A stretch of 64,000 nucleotides of DNA, from NCBI RefSeq assembly GCF_002242805.1, contig NZ_MCGQ01000029.1:62001-126000 (forward strand), read 5' to 3'. A model generated the notes under the pieces. That model saw nothing but the letters and a program-made list of their open reading frames with translations, did not search any database and had not been told where the DNA came from. Below are positions 1-8,218 of the stretch, in pieces. The position numbers were made by a program, and so were the translations under genes. The number at the start of each line of letters is the position of its first letter. Within the stretch, counting starts at the first letter, position 1. This DNA comes from Streptomyces diastatochromogenes. GTDB lineage: Bacteria > Actinomycetota > Actinomycetes > Streptomycetales > Streptomycetaceae.

Positions 1-316
1 GTACCTCCACGCGCAGTCCGCGCGGCGAGACGACGGCGGTCAGGACGGCGTCGTCGTCGGTGTGCACGAGCGCGTTGGTGACGAGTTCGCTGGTGAGCAG
101 CTCCGCTATCTCCGAGCGGCCGGGCCTGCCCCAGTGCCGCAGCAGTTCGCGCACCTCCCGGCGGGCCTCGGGCACCGCCCTGAGGTCCGCCCGCCCCAGT
201 CTGCGCCTGACCTGAGGCCCGTGCGCCCGTTCCGTGATGGTGTCGGTCTCTTCCCCCGCCTTCGCCGAGGAGGCCCCTATGGCCACGGGACCGCCCCCTC
301 GCGCTTGCCTCTTCAT
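1..316 (-). CDS. RsbW-like ATP-binding protein (C-terminus cut by window edge)
   Basis: The 105 visible residues are the N-terminal part of a small GHKL/HATPase_c protein of the RsbW/SpoIIAB-like anti-sigma kinase superfamily, which is very numerous in streptomycetes. The N-box helix is readable (SEIAELLTSELVTNALVHT); in this family its Glu and Asn help hold Mg-ATP. The strand that follows (VLTAVVSPRGLRVEV) runs to the window edge, so the G-boxes are not visible. The ATG at 316 is preceded by a GGCGGGGG stretch; an in-frame GTG five codons upstream is an alternative. The target sigma factor or regulator cannot be deduced. The fold call is firm, the role is not. Confidence 0.85.
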   Translation of the reverse strand, partial: MKRQARGGGPVAIGASSAKAGEETDTITERAHGPQVRRRLGRADLRAVPEARREVRELLRHWGRPGRSEIAELLTSELVTNALVHTDDDAVLTAVVSPRGLRVEV

Positions 317-626
317 GGCCCCCGCCCGCACGTCGCCGTACCTGCCCCTCCTGATCGAACACGTACACGGGGATCCATGCCCAACGGTCCTTCGGGCACG
401 CATGGCGATCCGCCGACGGCCGTCTGTTCGGCCACACCCGTACGGCCCTCCGGCCGGCCCTCCGGCACCCCCGCACCCGTGCCGGGCCCGCCAAGCCCGC
501 CGTACGGCGTCACGGGCGCCCCATCGCGGCAGCGCGCGACCGTCCGGCACCGGAGACCGACGGGCCGTCACCCCGCCCGAAACTGGCCGGAAACCATCGC
601 TCCGGTCGGGGATATGACACACGCCC
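317..626. other. Intergenic region with no supported gene
   Basis: This 310-base stretch separates the start of the left-edge ATPase from the stop of the pyruvate oxidase gene, both on the minus strand. It should hold the ATPase promoter and the oxidase 3' end. Open frames here (for example 313-513 minus) are Pro/Gly/Arg-rich, have no recognisable domain and look like GC-rich shadows. I see no convincing terminator or tRNA. Confidence 0.5.
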
Positions 627-2369
627 TCAGGGCCTCGGGACGTTGCGCAGGTTGGAGCGGGCCATCTGGAGCATGCGGCCGACGCCGCCGTCGAGCACCA
701 TCTTCGAGGCGGAGAGCGCGAATCCGGTGACCATCTCGGCGCTGATCTTCGGCGGGATGGACAGGGCGTTGGGGTCGGTGACGATGTCCACCAGGGCCGG
801 GCCCTTGTGCCGGAAGGCGTCCTTGAGGGCGCCGGCGAGCTGCTTGGGCTTCTCGACCCGGATGCCGAAGGCACCGCAGGCGCGGGCCACGGCGGCGAAG
901 TCGGGGTTGGTGTTCGTGGTGCCGTACGAGGGCAGTCCCGCGACCAGCATCTCCAGCTCGACCATGCTCAGGGAGGAGTTGTTGAACAGGACGACCTTCA
1001 CCGGCAGGTCGTACTGCACCAGGGTCAGGAAGTCGCCCATCAGCATGGTGAACCCGCCGTCCCCGGACATCGACACGACCTGGCGCCGGCGGTCGGTGAA
1101 CTGCGCCCCGATCGCCATCGGCAGCGCGTTCGCCATCGAGCCGTGCGAGAAGGAACCGATGACCCGGCGGCGGCCGTTGGGAGAGATGTAACGAGCCGCC
1201 CATACGTTGCACATACCGGTGTCGACCGTGAACACGGCGTCGTCGTCGGCGAGTTCGTCGAGCACGGAGGCCACGTACTCCGGATGGATCGGGACGTGCT
1301 TCTCGACCTTGCGGGTGTACGCCTTGACGACACCCTCCAGCGCGTCGGCGTGCTTCTTCAGCATCTTGTCGAGGAAGCGCCGGTCGGTCTTCTCCCGCAC
1401 CCGCGGGATCAGACAGCGCAGGGTCTCGCGGACATCGCCCCACACGGCGAGGTCGAGCCGGGAGCGGCGGCCGAGGACCTCGGGCCGCACGTCGACCTGG
1501 GCGATCCGCACGTCGTCCGGCAGGAAGGCGTTGTACGGGAAGTCGGTGCCGAGCAGGATCAGCAGGTCGCACTCGTGGGTCGCCTCGTAGGCGGCGCCGT
1601 AGCCGAGCAGACCGCTCATGCCGACGTCGTACGGGTTGTCGTACTGGATCCACTCCTTGCCGCGCAGGGCGTGCCCCACGGGCGACTTGACGCGCTCCGC
1701 GAACCGCATGACCTCGGTGTGTGCGCCGGCCGTGCCGCTGCCGCAGAAGAGGGTGACCTTGCCGGCCGCGTCGATCATCTCCACGAGTCTGTCGATCTCG
1801 GCGTCGCCGGGCCGGACGGTGGGCCGGGACGTGACGAGGGCGCTCTCGGGGGACTTGTCCGGGGCGGGTTGGTCGGCGATGTCGCCGGGCAGCGAGACCA
1901 CGCTCACGCCGCTCTGCCCCACCGCGTGCTGGATGGCGGTCTGCAGCAGCCGGGGCATCTGCTGCGGGCTGGAGATCAGCTCGCTGTAGTGGCTGCACTC
2001 CTGGAAGAGCCGGTCCGGGTGGGTCTCCTGGAAGTAGCCGAGGCCGATCTCGCTGGAGGGGATGTGCGAGGCGAGGGCGAGCACGGGGGCCATGGAGCGG
2101 TGGGCGTCGTACAGGCCGTTGATGAGGTGCAGGTTGCCCGGGCCGCAGGAGCCCGCGCAGGCGGCCAGCTTGCCGGTGATCTGGGCCTCGGCGCCGGCCG
2201 CGAAGGCGGCGGTCTCCTCGTGGCGTACGTGGATCCAGTCGATGGCGGAGTTGCGGCGGACGGCGTCGACGACCGGGTTGAGGCTGTCGCCGACGACGCC
2301 GTAGAGGCGGCGTACGCCGGCGCGGACGAGGATGTCGACGAACTGTTCGGCGACGTTCTGCTTGGCCAT
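627..2369 (-). CDS. poxB: PoxB-type thiamine diphosphate-dependent pyruvate dehydrogenase/oxidase
   Basis: The 580-residue product has the three-domain plan of ThDP enzymes and follows E. coli PoxB closely in its N-terminal third. The catalytic Glu lies in RHEETAAFAAGAEAQ, followed by the family-typical CAGSCGPGNLHLINGLYDAHR and HIPSSEIGLGYFQETHPD. The ThDP/Mg motif near the C-terminus starts at GDGGFT and ends in the Asn pair of LFNNS. PoxB oxidatively decarboxylates pyruvate to acetate and CO2 and passes electrons to quinone at the membrane; substrate and acceptor here are inferred. I chose the ATG at 2369 because homology begins there and an AAGGGG sequence lies upstream; the open frame extends 20 codons further without homology. 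Same strand as the PP2C-like gene, 69 bp downstream of it. Confidence 0.9.
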   Translation of the reverse strand: MAKQNVAEQFVDILVRAGVRRLYGVVGDSLNPVVDAVRRNSAIDWIHVRHEETAAFAAGAEAQITGKLAACAGSCGPGNLHLINGLYDAHRSMAPVLALASHIPSSEIGLGYFQETHPDRLFQECSHYSELISSPQQMPRLLQTAIQHAVGQSGVSVVSLPGDIADQPAPDKSPESALVTSRPTVRPGDAEIDRLVEMIDAAGKVTLFCGSGTAGAHTEVMRFAERVKSPVGHALRGKEWIQYDNPYDVGMSGLLGYGAAYEATHECDLLILLGTDFPYNAFLPDDVRIAQVDVRPEVLGRRSRLDLAVWGDVRETLRCLIPRVREKTDRRFLDKMLKKHADALEGVVKAYTRKVEKHVPIHPEYVASVLDELADDDAVFTVDTGMCNVWAARYISPNGRRRVIGSFSHGSMANALPMAIGAQFTDRRRQVVSMSGDGGFTMLMGDFLTLVQYDLPVKVVLFNNSSLSMVELEMLVAGLPSYGTTNTNPDFAAVARACGAFGIRVEKPKQLAGALKDAFRHKGPALVDIVTDPNALSIPPKISAEMVTGFALSASKMVLDGGVGRMLQMARSNLRNVPRP

Positions 2370-2438
2370 GGCTCGCGTCAGCCCCTTCGATGTCCCGGGA
2401 CCCGCCCCTCCCGTTCCATCAATCCACAAGGGCCGCGG

Positions 2439-4307
2439 TCACGCCTCCCAAACGGCCGCCGCCGTACGGTCGTCCGAGTAGCCCTTCACCCGCACCTGGG
2501 TGTCCGCGAGGAACGCGGCGAGGCCGGGCGGGGTACGGCCGGACCAGCGGCGGGCCAGGTAGGCGCAGAGGGCGGGCTCGCCGCGCAGCGGGTCGGCGAG
2601 GCCTCCGGTGCCCATCACCAGCACATCACCCGGGCGGGCTACCGAGGCACGGAACCGGAAGGGTTCGCGCGGCGGCTCGGGGGCCGGTTCGTAGGGGCTC
2701 GGCGGGGTCGGGATGCCGAGGTCCATGGTGAGGCGATCGCCCTCGGGGGTCTCGGCCGGCGGGGAGCCGAAGCCCAGGACGGGTTCGCCGGTGGTGTCGG
2801 CGGGTGACACCCGCGGCTCGATGTCCTGCCACTCACCGTCCCGCAGCCGGAACAGGCCCCCTTCGCCGACACCGAAGAAGACCCGGGTACGGCAGTCGGG
2901 GTCGGCGGGCAGCAGCAGACAGCGCAGGCTCGCCGAGTAGTCCTCGGGGTCCAGGTCCTGCTCGACGGCGCTGGCGCGCAGCTTGCCGAGACTGCGGTCG
3001 GTCAGCCGGTGCAGCCCCGACTTCAGGTCGCCGCGCCGGGCGGCCCGGATGTCCGCCACCAGCCGCTGATGGCTACGGCCCACGGCCCGCCCGATCAGCC
3101 AGCACGCCTCGGCCGCCGCCAGGTGCGCACCCGGCGTGGCCCGCGCGCCGGTCGCCATCGCGACGAGCACCAGCGCCTGCTCCCCCGTCCCGAACCGCGC
3201 GGTGAGCAGGGCGTCCCGGCGCGGCTCCCCCCGGTACCGCGCCGAGTCCCCGCGCAGCGACACGGCCCGCAACGTGGAGGACCCGTACCGGGCACCGTCC
3301 AGCACGGTGTCGGCGACCAGATCACCGAGTTCATCGGGATCGGCGACGGGGAGCGCGGTGGGCTCGGGGTCGTAGGTGGGGGGTCCGGAGCCGACGTAGT
3401 CGAGGGAGGAGGGGGGTGGGGGTGGAGCGGAGGTGGCGGGGAGGTCGAGCTGAGTGGCCACGGGAGGCGCGCTTGCGAAGCCGGCGACCGGGGGCCGGGA
3501 GGCTTCGGGGCGCTCGGACGCCTCGGAGGTCGGGTCGGGCTCGGGCGGTACGGCGGACCGGTCGGCGGGCGCCGGTTCGGGTTTCTCCACCTGTCCTTCT
3601 GCGCTGCCCGACACGGGCGGCCAGGCCCGGGTCACCTCGGCTTCCGCGCTCCGGGCCGGTGCGGGCGCCTTCTGTGTCCGTCCGTCCGCTCGGCCCGGCA
3701 CAGGCGGCCAGGCCCCGGGCGCCCCGGGATCGACGTCCCCGGCCGGTGCGGGCGCCTTCTCTGCCCGCCCGTCCGCTCGGCCCGGCACAGGCGGCCAGGC
3801 CCCGGGCGCCCCGGATTCGGCGCTCCCGGCCGATGCAGCCGCCTCCTCCACCCGTCCGTCGGCCCTGCCTGCCACGGGCGGCCAGGCCCCGGGCACCTCG
3901 GGATCGACGTCCCCGGCCGGTGCGGGCGCCTTCTCTGCCCGCCTGTCGGCCCTGCCCGCCACGGGCGGCCAAGCCCCGGGCGCCCCCGCGTCGGCAGGCG
4001 GGGGTTCCCAGGGGGCGCGCCGGCTGGGCGGAGTCGACGGGCTCGGACTGGGCGGCGGTGGTGCGGCGCGCTGTGGTGGTACCGCGGGCTCCCGAGGCGG
4101 CTCCTGGCGCGGTGTCTCCGGCGCCGTGCCCCCGGTGTGCCCCGGCGTCCCGCCCGGCTGCCCCGCCACCGTGTTCTTCGCCGAGGCGAAGCGGTCGTCC
4201 AGGGAGTCGGGTGCGGCCGTGGGGCCCGTGTCCTCGGTGGAGTCGTCGTACAGCTGCCCCCACCAGTCGTCCTCGTGACGGGTGGGCCTTCCCCCCTGCT
4301 GGCTCAT
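2439..4307 (-). CDS. PP2C-like phosphatase domain protein with Pro-rich 29-residue repeats
   Basis: The 622-residue protein has a low-complexity N-terminal half and a globular C-terminal half of about 300 residues that reads as a PP2C (PP2C_2-type) fold, with segments RYGSSTLRAVSLRGDSARYRG, LVLVAMATGARATP and VLVMGTGGLADPL. These match the usual RG.S.R..N.D, ...DG.GG and DG..D blocks only partly, and several metal-binding Asp positions look substituted, so it may bind rather than hydrolyse phosphoprotein. Residues 110-254 are five tandem 29-residue repeats starting PGAWPPV. No signal peptide or membrane segment is seen. The start has a clear ATG at 4307. Similar repeat-bearing phosphatase-like proteins are common in Streptomyces but of unknown role. 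Confidence 0.82.
   Translation of the reverse strand: MSQQGGRPTRHEDDWWGQLYDDSTEDTGPTAAPDSLDDRFASAKNTVAGQPGGTPGHTGGTAPETPRQEPPREPAVPPQRAAPPPPSPSPSTPPSRRAPWEPPPADAGAPGAWPPVAGRADRRAEKAPAPAGDVDPEVPGAWPPVAGRADGRVEEAAASAGSAESGAPGAWPPVPGRADGRAEKAPAPAGDVDPGAPGAWPPVPGRADGRTQKAPAPARSAEAEVTRAWPPVSGSAEGQVEKPEPAPADRSAVPPEPDPTSEASERPEASRPPVAGFASAPPVATQLDLPATSAPPPPPSSLDYVGSGPPTYDPEPTALPVADPDELGDLVADTVLDGARYGSSTLRAVSLRGDSARYRGEPRRDALLTARFGTGEQALVLVAMATGARATPGAHLAAAEACWLIGRAVGRSHQRLVADIRAARRGDLKSGLHRLTDRSLGKLRASAVEQDLDPEDYSASLRCLLLPADPDCRTRVFFGVGEGGLFRLRDGEWQDIEPRVSPADTTGEPVLGFGSPPAETPEGDRLTMDLGIPTPPSPYEPAPEPPREPFRFRASVARPGDVLVMGTGGLADPLRGEPALCAYLARRWSGRTPPGLAAFLADTQVRVKGYSDDRTAAAVWEA
3546..3980 (-). repeat. 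Five in-frame 87-bp tandem repeats
   Basis: Within the PP2C-like gene, residues 110-254 are five consecutive 29-residue units (consensus PGAWPPVxGRADGRxEKAPAP plus an acidic tail). At DNA level 44 bases at 3684-3727 recur unchanged at 3771-3814, and about 41 bases at 3729-3769 recur at 3903-3943, spaced by one and two repeat lengths. This near-identity at both DNA and protein level indicates recent expansion or gene conversion rather than ancient selection for similar protein. Copy number likely varies between strains. Confidence 0.9.
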
Positions 4308-4436
4308 GCCCCTAATTGTCCACCGCAGGGGCCGGATGAAAACGGGGCATCAGGAAAATCCGGCGCACATGGCCGGCTCGAACGGCGTGTCGAGGGATAG
4401 AGCGAACAGCCGTACGAGGAACGGCGGTTGATGGCC

Positions 4437-4475
4437 GCCGGGCGACCCCACCCCCCACGGGAGGGCCGCCCGGCG
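4437..4475. repeat. Inverted repeat, 9-bp arms
   Basis: CGCCGGGCG at 4437-4445 is perfectly complementary to CGCCCGGCG at 4467-4475, with a 21-base loop that has further CCC/GGG pairing. It lies 5 bases from the larger hairpin at 4480-4547. Both flanking genes start away from it, so neither ends here. Confidence 0.6.
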
Positions 4476-4479
4476 ACAT

Positions 4480-4547
4480 CGTGAGTGACCCGGCCCCGCA
4501 TCCCCTCGTGCGCTCGCGCACGTGCGGGCCCGGGTCACCGTCTCACG
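4480..4547. ncRNA. Long nested hairpin between divergent genes (candidate structured RNA)
   Basis: The arms pair as CGTGAG/CTCACG (4480-4485 with 4542-4547), then fifteen positions from TGACCCGG to CCCCGCA (4486-4500) with 4523-4537 and only one C-C mismatch, then CGTGCG/CGCACG (4507-4512 with 4517-4522) closing on a CTCG tetraloop. That is about 26 base pairs interrupted by one 6-base and one 4-base bulge. It is far stronger than chance and lies where no gene ends. It could be a small RNA, an RNA leader of one divergent gene, or a DNA cruciform/protein site. Transcription direction is unknown; the ncRNA type is provisional. Confidence 0.4.
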
Positions 4548-4769
4548 CGACCGGGTCGCCGAGGGCGCCGGTCGAATGGCGTGATTGTGGCTTGGTTTCC
4601 TGGGACGCGGCTGTGAATTGTGTGCACGGCCAACGTCCTTCGATGGCCCCACCTTGGCAGAGTCACCCGCGGTACGGCGATGATGTGCGGCGGCGGGTTT
4701 GTGCCGTGGCCGGTTTCCGCCAGACCGTACGGCGTGGACGGCTGGTTCTCAGGGGAGGGACGTGGGCCG

Positions 4770-5762
4770 ATGCTGGCAGCGATAGGCCTGGACGAGACGC
4801 ACGAGTCGGCGTACCGGGCTCTGGTGTCCGTGGGCGCGGCCGAGGTGGCCGATCTGGCCCGGCGCCTGTCGCTGGCCGAGCCGGACACCGAGCGTGCGCT
4901 GCGCCGGCTGGAGCGGCAGGGCCTGGCGGCCCAGTCCCCGGCGCGGCCGGGCCGCTGGGTGGCGGCCCCGCCCGGCGTGGCGCTGGGAGCGCTGCTCACC
5001 CAGCAGCGGCACGAGCTGGAGCAGGCGGAGCTGGCGGCAGCGCTGCTGGCCGAGGAGTACCGGGCGGCGGCGGCCGAGCCGGAGGTGCACGACCTGGTGG
5101 AGGTGGTGACCGGCGCCTCGGCGGTCGCCCAGCGCTTCCTGCAGCTCCAGCTGGGCGCCGCCGAGGAGGTGTGCGCGCTGGTCACCGGCAACCCGGTGGT
5201 GGTCTCCGGGACGGAGAACGACGCGGAGGAGCAGGCGGCCGGGCGCGGGGTCCGCTACCGGGTGGTGGTGGAGCGCGCGGTGCTGGACCTGCCGAACGGG
5301 CTCACCGAGCTGACGGCCGCGCTCGGCCGGGACGAGCGGGTACGGGTGGTGGACCGGGTGCCGACCAAGCTGGTGATCGCCGACCGTTCCCTCGCGATGG
5401 TGCCGCTGACCTCACGGACGGCCGAGCCGGCCGCGCTGGTGGTGCACGCGAGCGGTCTGCTGGAGCTGCTGGCCGGGCTGTTCGAGTCGGTGTGGCGCGA
5501 GGCGCTGCCGCTGCGGCTGGGCGCGTCCGGGGTGATCGAGCAGCAGCCGGACGGCCCGGACGTCACCGATCTGGAGGTGCTGTCGCTGCTGCTGGCGGGG
5601 CTGACCGACGCGAGCGTGGCCAAGCAGCTCGACCTGGGCCTCAGGACCGTACAGCGCCGGGTGAAGCGGCTGATGGAGCTGACCGGGGTGACGACCCGGC
5701 TGCAGTTGGGCTGGCAGGCCTACGAGCGGGGCTGGGTGTCCCGCGAAGGCGGCTCCGGGTGA
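4770..5762 (+). CDS. TrmB/LuxR-type transcriptional regulator
   Basis: The 330-residue protein has an N-terminal winged-helix TrmB-like DNA-binding region (about residues 12-60, AAEVADLARRLSLAEPDTER), a middle region resembling the phospholipase D-like sensing domain of TrmB-related proteins, and a C-terminal LuxR-type helix-turn-helix (about 265-318, LLAGLTDASVAKQLDLGLRT). This two-ended DNA-binding layout is common in Streptomyces orphan regulators; the ligand is unknown. The start at 4770 follows GGGGAGGGA with suitable spacing; the frame stays open 50 codons upstream without homology. It is followed after 36 bp by the DUF456 gene on the same strand. Confidence 0.85.
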   Translation: MLAAIGLDETHESAYRALVSVGAAEVADLARRLSLAEPDTERALRRLERQGLAAQSPARPGRWVAAPPGVALGALLTQQRHELEQAELAAALLAEEYRAAAAEPEVHDLVEVVTGASAVAQRFLQLQLGAAEEVCALVTGNPVVVSGTENDAEEQAAGRGVRYRVVVERAVLDLPNGLTELTAALGRDERVRVVDRVPTKLVIADRSLAMVPLTSRTAEPAALVVHASGLLELLAGLFESVWREALPLRLGASGVIEQQPDGPDVTDLEVLSLLLAGLTDASVAKQLDLGLRTVQRRVKRLMELTGVTTRLQLGWQAYERGWVSREGGSG

Positions 5763-5798
5763 CCTGCGGGTTCTTCCGTCCTCCGGCACTCTGGGCAG

Positions 5799-6281
5799 AT
5801 GGGAGCGTGGGAACTCCTGCTGGTCGGCGTGGTGCTGGTGCTCGGCCTGTGCGGAGTGCTGGTGCCCGGGGTGCCGGGGTCGTGGCTGGTGTGGGCCGCG
5901 GTGCTGTGGTGGGCGCTGCAGGACCCGCAGCCGGTGGCCTGGGGCGTGCTGGTGGGGGCCACCGGGGTGCTGCTGCTGTCGCTGGTGGTGCGCTGGGCGC
6001 TGCCGCCGCGCCGGCTGCGGGCGAGCGGCGCCACCCCTCGCATGGCGGTGTACGCCGGGGCCGGCGCGTTCCTGGGCTTCCTGCTGATCCCGGTGGTGGG
6101 CGCGCTGCCGGGCTTCATGGCCGGGATCTACCTGCACGAGCGGCTGCGGCTGGGCCGGCACGGCGAGGCGATGGCCGCGCTGCGCACGACGATGCGGTCG
6201 GGCGGCTCCAGCGTCCTCGCCGAACTGTTCGCGTGCCTGCTGATCGCGGGGGCGTGGCTGGGGGCGGTGGTGTGGGGCTGA
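5799..6281 (+). CDS. DUF456 family integral membrane protein
   Basis: The 160-residue protein consists almost entirely of hydrophobic helices: about residues 4-24, 28-45, 47-66, 84-108 and 138-158. The sequence (VPGVPGSWLVWAAVLWWAL, GAFLGFLLIPVVGALPGFMAGIYLHE) fits the DUF456 family, whose glycine-rich helices resemble small transporter-like or glycine-zipper proteins. Function is unknown. The ATG at 5799 has only a weak ribosome site (CTGGGCAG), so it may depend on read-through from the regulator 36 bp upstream. Confidence 0.85.
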   Translation: MGAWELLLVGVVLVLGLCGVLVPGVPGSWLVWAAVLWWALQDPQPVAWGVLVGATGVLLLSLVVRWALPPRRLRASGATPRMAVYAGAGAFLGFLLIPVVGALPGFMAGIYLHERLRLGRHGEAMAALRTTMRSGGSSVLAELFACLLIAGAWLGAVVWG

Positions 6282-6437
6282 CGGTCGGCCGACGGCGGCG
6301 ATGGTGGTCCCCCGGGGCGCGGGGAACTGCGCGACCAGCCACGACGGCGCCGCTGACGGCTGACGGCTGACGACACATCCCGCGGAGCGCTCAGTGGCTT
6401 GCGTGCGTGCCGGGCGCCGCGCCGCAGGCGGGAATGG
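6282..6437. repeat. Streptomyces dispersed intergenic repeat plus short heptamer tract
   Basis: Between two convergent gene ends lies a sequence (about 6310-6352, core GGGGCGCGGGGAACTGCGCG) that I recognise as a very common interspersed element of Streptomyces genomes. It is followed at 6353-6373 by three head-to-tail copies of CTGACGG (the last ends in A). The element may act as a bidirectional transcription end for the DUF456 and GDSL genes. The recognition rests on memory, not on a search. Confidence 0.55.
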
Positions 6438-7622
6438 TCAGACAGGCCCCAGCGCACGCGCCACGACCTTGGCCACCCTGTTCATGCCCGCGTCGTTGAA
6501 GTGCAGGTGGTCGCCGGGGTCGTAGCCGGGCAGGATGCGCTGGGGCGCGGCCGGGTCGCGTACGGCGGCGTCGGCGTCGGCGACCGCGTCGAAGGCGCCG
6601 CCGGTGCGGATGAACGCGTTGACCCGCTGCCGTACCGCCTCGCGGGCCGGGGTGTAGGCGGGGTAGCCCCCGTAGGGGGTGAGGGTGACGCCGACGACCC
6701 GGATGCCGCGGGCGTGGGCGCGGGCGACGAGGGTGCGGTACGCGGCGGCGAAGGCGGCGGGGTCGTTCGCCTCGGGGCTGCCCTTGATGTCGTTGATGCC
6801 CACGAACACGATCAGGGCCCGCACCCCGGCCCGGTCCAGGGCGTCGGCGTCCAGGCGGGCCAGGGCGCTCGGTCCGACGCCGTCGCGCAGCAGGCGGTTT
6901 CCGGCGACGCCGGCGTTGAGGACGCCGAGCCGGTGGCCGCTCAGGCGGTGGGCGAGCCGGTCGGGCCAGCGGTGGTTGGTGTCGGCGGTGGAGCCGTTGC
7001 CGTCGGTCAGGGAGTCACCGAAGGCGACGACGCTCCCCGCGCCGGTGCCGAGGACGTCGACACCGGTGACGTAGTACCAGTAGCCGATGGCCGTGGTGTA
7101 CGCGGAGCCGTCCACGTCGGCCGGGTGACCGGCGCCGGCACGGGCGAGGTAGCTGGTCTGCAGGGCGGTGCGGTGATAGGTGGCCGGCCCGGAGTCGACC
7201 GGGGTGAGGACGGTGACCAGCAGGTCGGCGGCGGGCGGTACGGGCAGCCGGACCGGGTCGGTGACCAGATCCCGTCCCACCGGGACGACGGCCGTCGGGG
7301 CGCCGCCGAAGGTGGCGGTGCGCAGGGTGCCGAGCACCGCGTCCGGCCCGGCGCCCCGGCGCAGCGCGACCGTGACCGCGCCGAGCCGCAGGGGCGCGGT
7401 GCCGAGCCGGTTGCTGAGCCGGACCCGCACGGCCGTGCCGCCGACGCTGAGGTGGACGACGTTGCGGACGGCGGCACCGGGCAGCGCGGGGGCGGTGCCG
7501 GAGGGGGCCGTCTCCCAACTGCCGGTCCACACCGGCGTCGCGGGCCGGGCGGCGGCCGTCGCCGTCGGACCCGGCAGCACCGCGAGCAGAAGCGCTACGA
7601 CGACCCGTCCGACCTTGCCCAT
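6438..7622 (-). CDS. Secreted SGNH/GDSL-family hydrolase
   Basis: The 394-residue protein starts with a signal peptide (MGKVGRVVVALLLAVLPGP, cleavage probably after TATAAA). After an N-terminal beta-sandwich-like region of about 170 residues comes the SGNH catalytic domain: block I FGDSLTDG with the nucleophile Ser, block II NAGVAGNRLL with Gly, block III VGINDI with Asn, and block V DHLHFND with the Asp-His pair. This family hydrolyses esters of lipids or acylated sugars; the substrate cannot be read from sequence. The start at 7622 has a GGGAAGGGCGGG site; 47 upstream in-frame codons lack homology. It ends close to the dispersed repeat at 6282-6437. Confidence 0.9.
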   Translation of the reverse strand: MGKVGRVVVALLLAVLPGPTATAAARPATPVWTGSWETAPSGTAPALPGAAVRNVVHLSVGGTAVRVRLSNRLGTAPLRLGAVTVALRRGAGPDAVLGTLRTATFGGAPTAVVPVGRDLVTDPVRLPVPPAADLLVTVLTPVDSGPATYHRTALQTSYLARAGAGHPADVDGSAYTTAIGYWYYVTGVDVLGTGAGSVVAFGDSLTDGNGSTADTNHRWPDRLAHRLSGHRLGVLNAGVAGNRLLRDGVGPSALARLDADALDRAGVRALIVFVGINDIKGSPEANDPAAFAAAYRTLVARAHARGIRVVGVTLTPYGGYPAYTPAREAVRQRVNAFIRTGGAFDAVADADAAVRDPAAPQRILPGYDPGDHLHFNDAGMNRVAKVVARALGPV

Positions 7623-7726
7623 GCCTGCGCCCGCCCTTCCCGTGCCCGTCGCAGGCGACCGTCCCACACGCCCGCCGCACGGCACCGGAAGATGCGCACC
7701 GGTCCACCCGGTCGGCCTAGGGGGTG

Positions 7727-8218
7727 TCAGACCGGCAGTGCCCCCTCCAGCTTCAGCAGCCACACCTTGCGCTCAAGTCCTCCCGCGTACCCCGTCATCG
7801 AGCCGTCCGCGCCGATGACCCGGTGGCAAGGGCGCACGATGAGCAGGGGGTTGGCGCCGATGGCTCCGCCGACGGCGCGGACGGCGGCGCGCGGGGCGCC
7901 GATGCGGGCGGCGATCTCGCCGTAGGTGGTGGTGCCGCCGTACGGCACGGCGTCGAGCGCGGCCCACACCCGCTCGCGGAACTCGGTGCCGTGGGTGCGC
8001 AACGGCAGGTGGAACTCCTTGAGTTCGCCCGCGAGGTAGGCGGTGAGCTGTTCGTCGGCCGCGCGGAAGGGGCCGGGGTCGTGTCGCCAGCCGTCCTGGA
8101 CGGTACGTCCGCCCTTCTGGCCCGGCATGGACAGGGAGGTGAGGGCGCCGTCCGCGTCGGCCGTGAGCAGGAGCCGGCCGAGCGGGGTGTCGAGGTCGGT
8201 CCAGTAGGTCGCTTCCAT
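7727..8218 (-). CDS. ogt: Methylated-DNA-[protein]-cysteine S-methyltransferase
   Basis: The 163-residue protein matches Ogt/MGMT over its length. It repairs O6-methylguanine by irreversible transfer of the alkyl group to Cys131 in the active-site motif RPCHRVIG. The helix-turn-helix that reads DNA is visible as TTTYGEIAARIGAPRAAVRAVGGAIGANP with the Arg finger. The start codon shares one base with the stop of the upstream Ada-AlkA gene (TGATG), so the two are translationally coupled and form an alkylation-repair unit. Confidence 0.95.
   Translation of the reverse strand: MEATYWTDLDTPLGRLLLTADADGALTSLSMPGQKGGRTVQDGWRHDPGPFRAADEQLTAYLAGELKEFHLPLRTHGTEFRERVWAALDAVPYGGTTTYGEIAARIGAPRAAVRAVGGAIGANPLLIVRPCHRVIGADGSMTGYAGGLERKVWLLKLEGALPV

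Larger units (their letters stand above)
4308..4769. other. Divergent intergenic region with structured DNA, no supported ORF
   Basis: This 462-base stretch lies between the PP2C-like gene (minus) and the LuxR-type regulator (plus), which point away from each other, so it should carry both promoters. I find no ORF with homology. It contains two adjacent strong inverted repeats (4437-4475 and 4480-4547, listed separately). The part nearest the regulator (4600-4769) is less structured and ends in a GGGGAGGGA ribosome site. Confidence 0.6.

Noticed and set aside
313..513. Short minus-strand ORF in the gap between the ATPase and poxB
   Set aside because: No homology, no ribosome site and repetitive Pro-Gly composition.
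807..2807. 666-residue frame antisense to the pyruvate oxidase gene
   Set aside because: It lies opposite a strongly homologous gene, is rich in Gly, Val, Arg and Asp without domains, and continues through the next gene, as expected for a GC-rich shadow.
3009..4400. Arg-rich frames opposite the PP2C repeats
   Set aside because: They mirror the 87-bp repeat of the real gene and have no independent domain.
4480..4547. Rho-independent terminator
   Set aside because: Both flanking genes start away from the hairpin, so no gene ends here.
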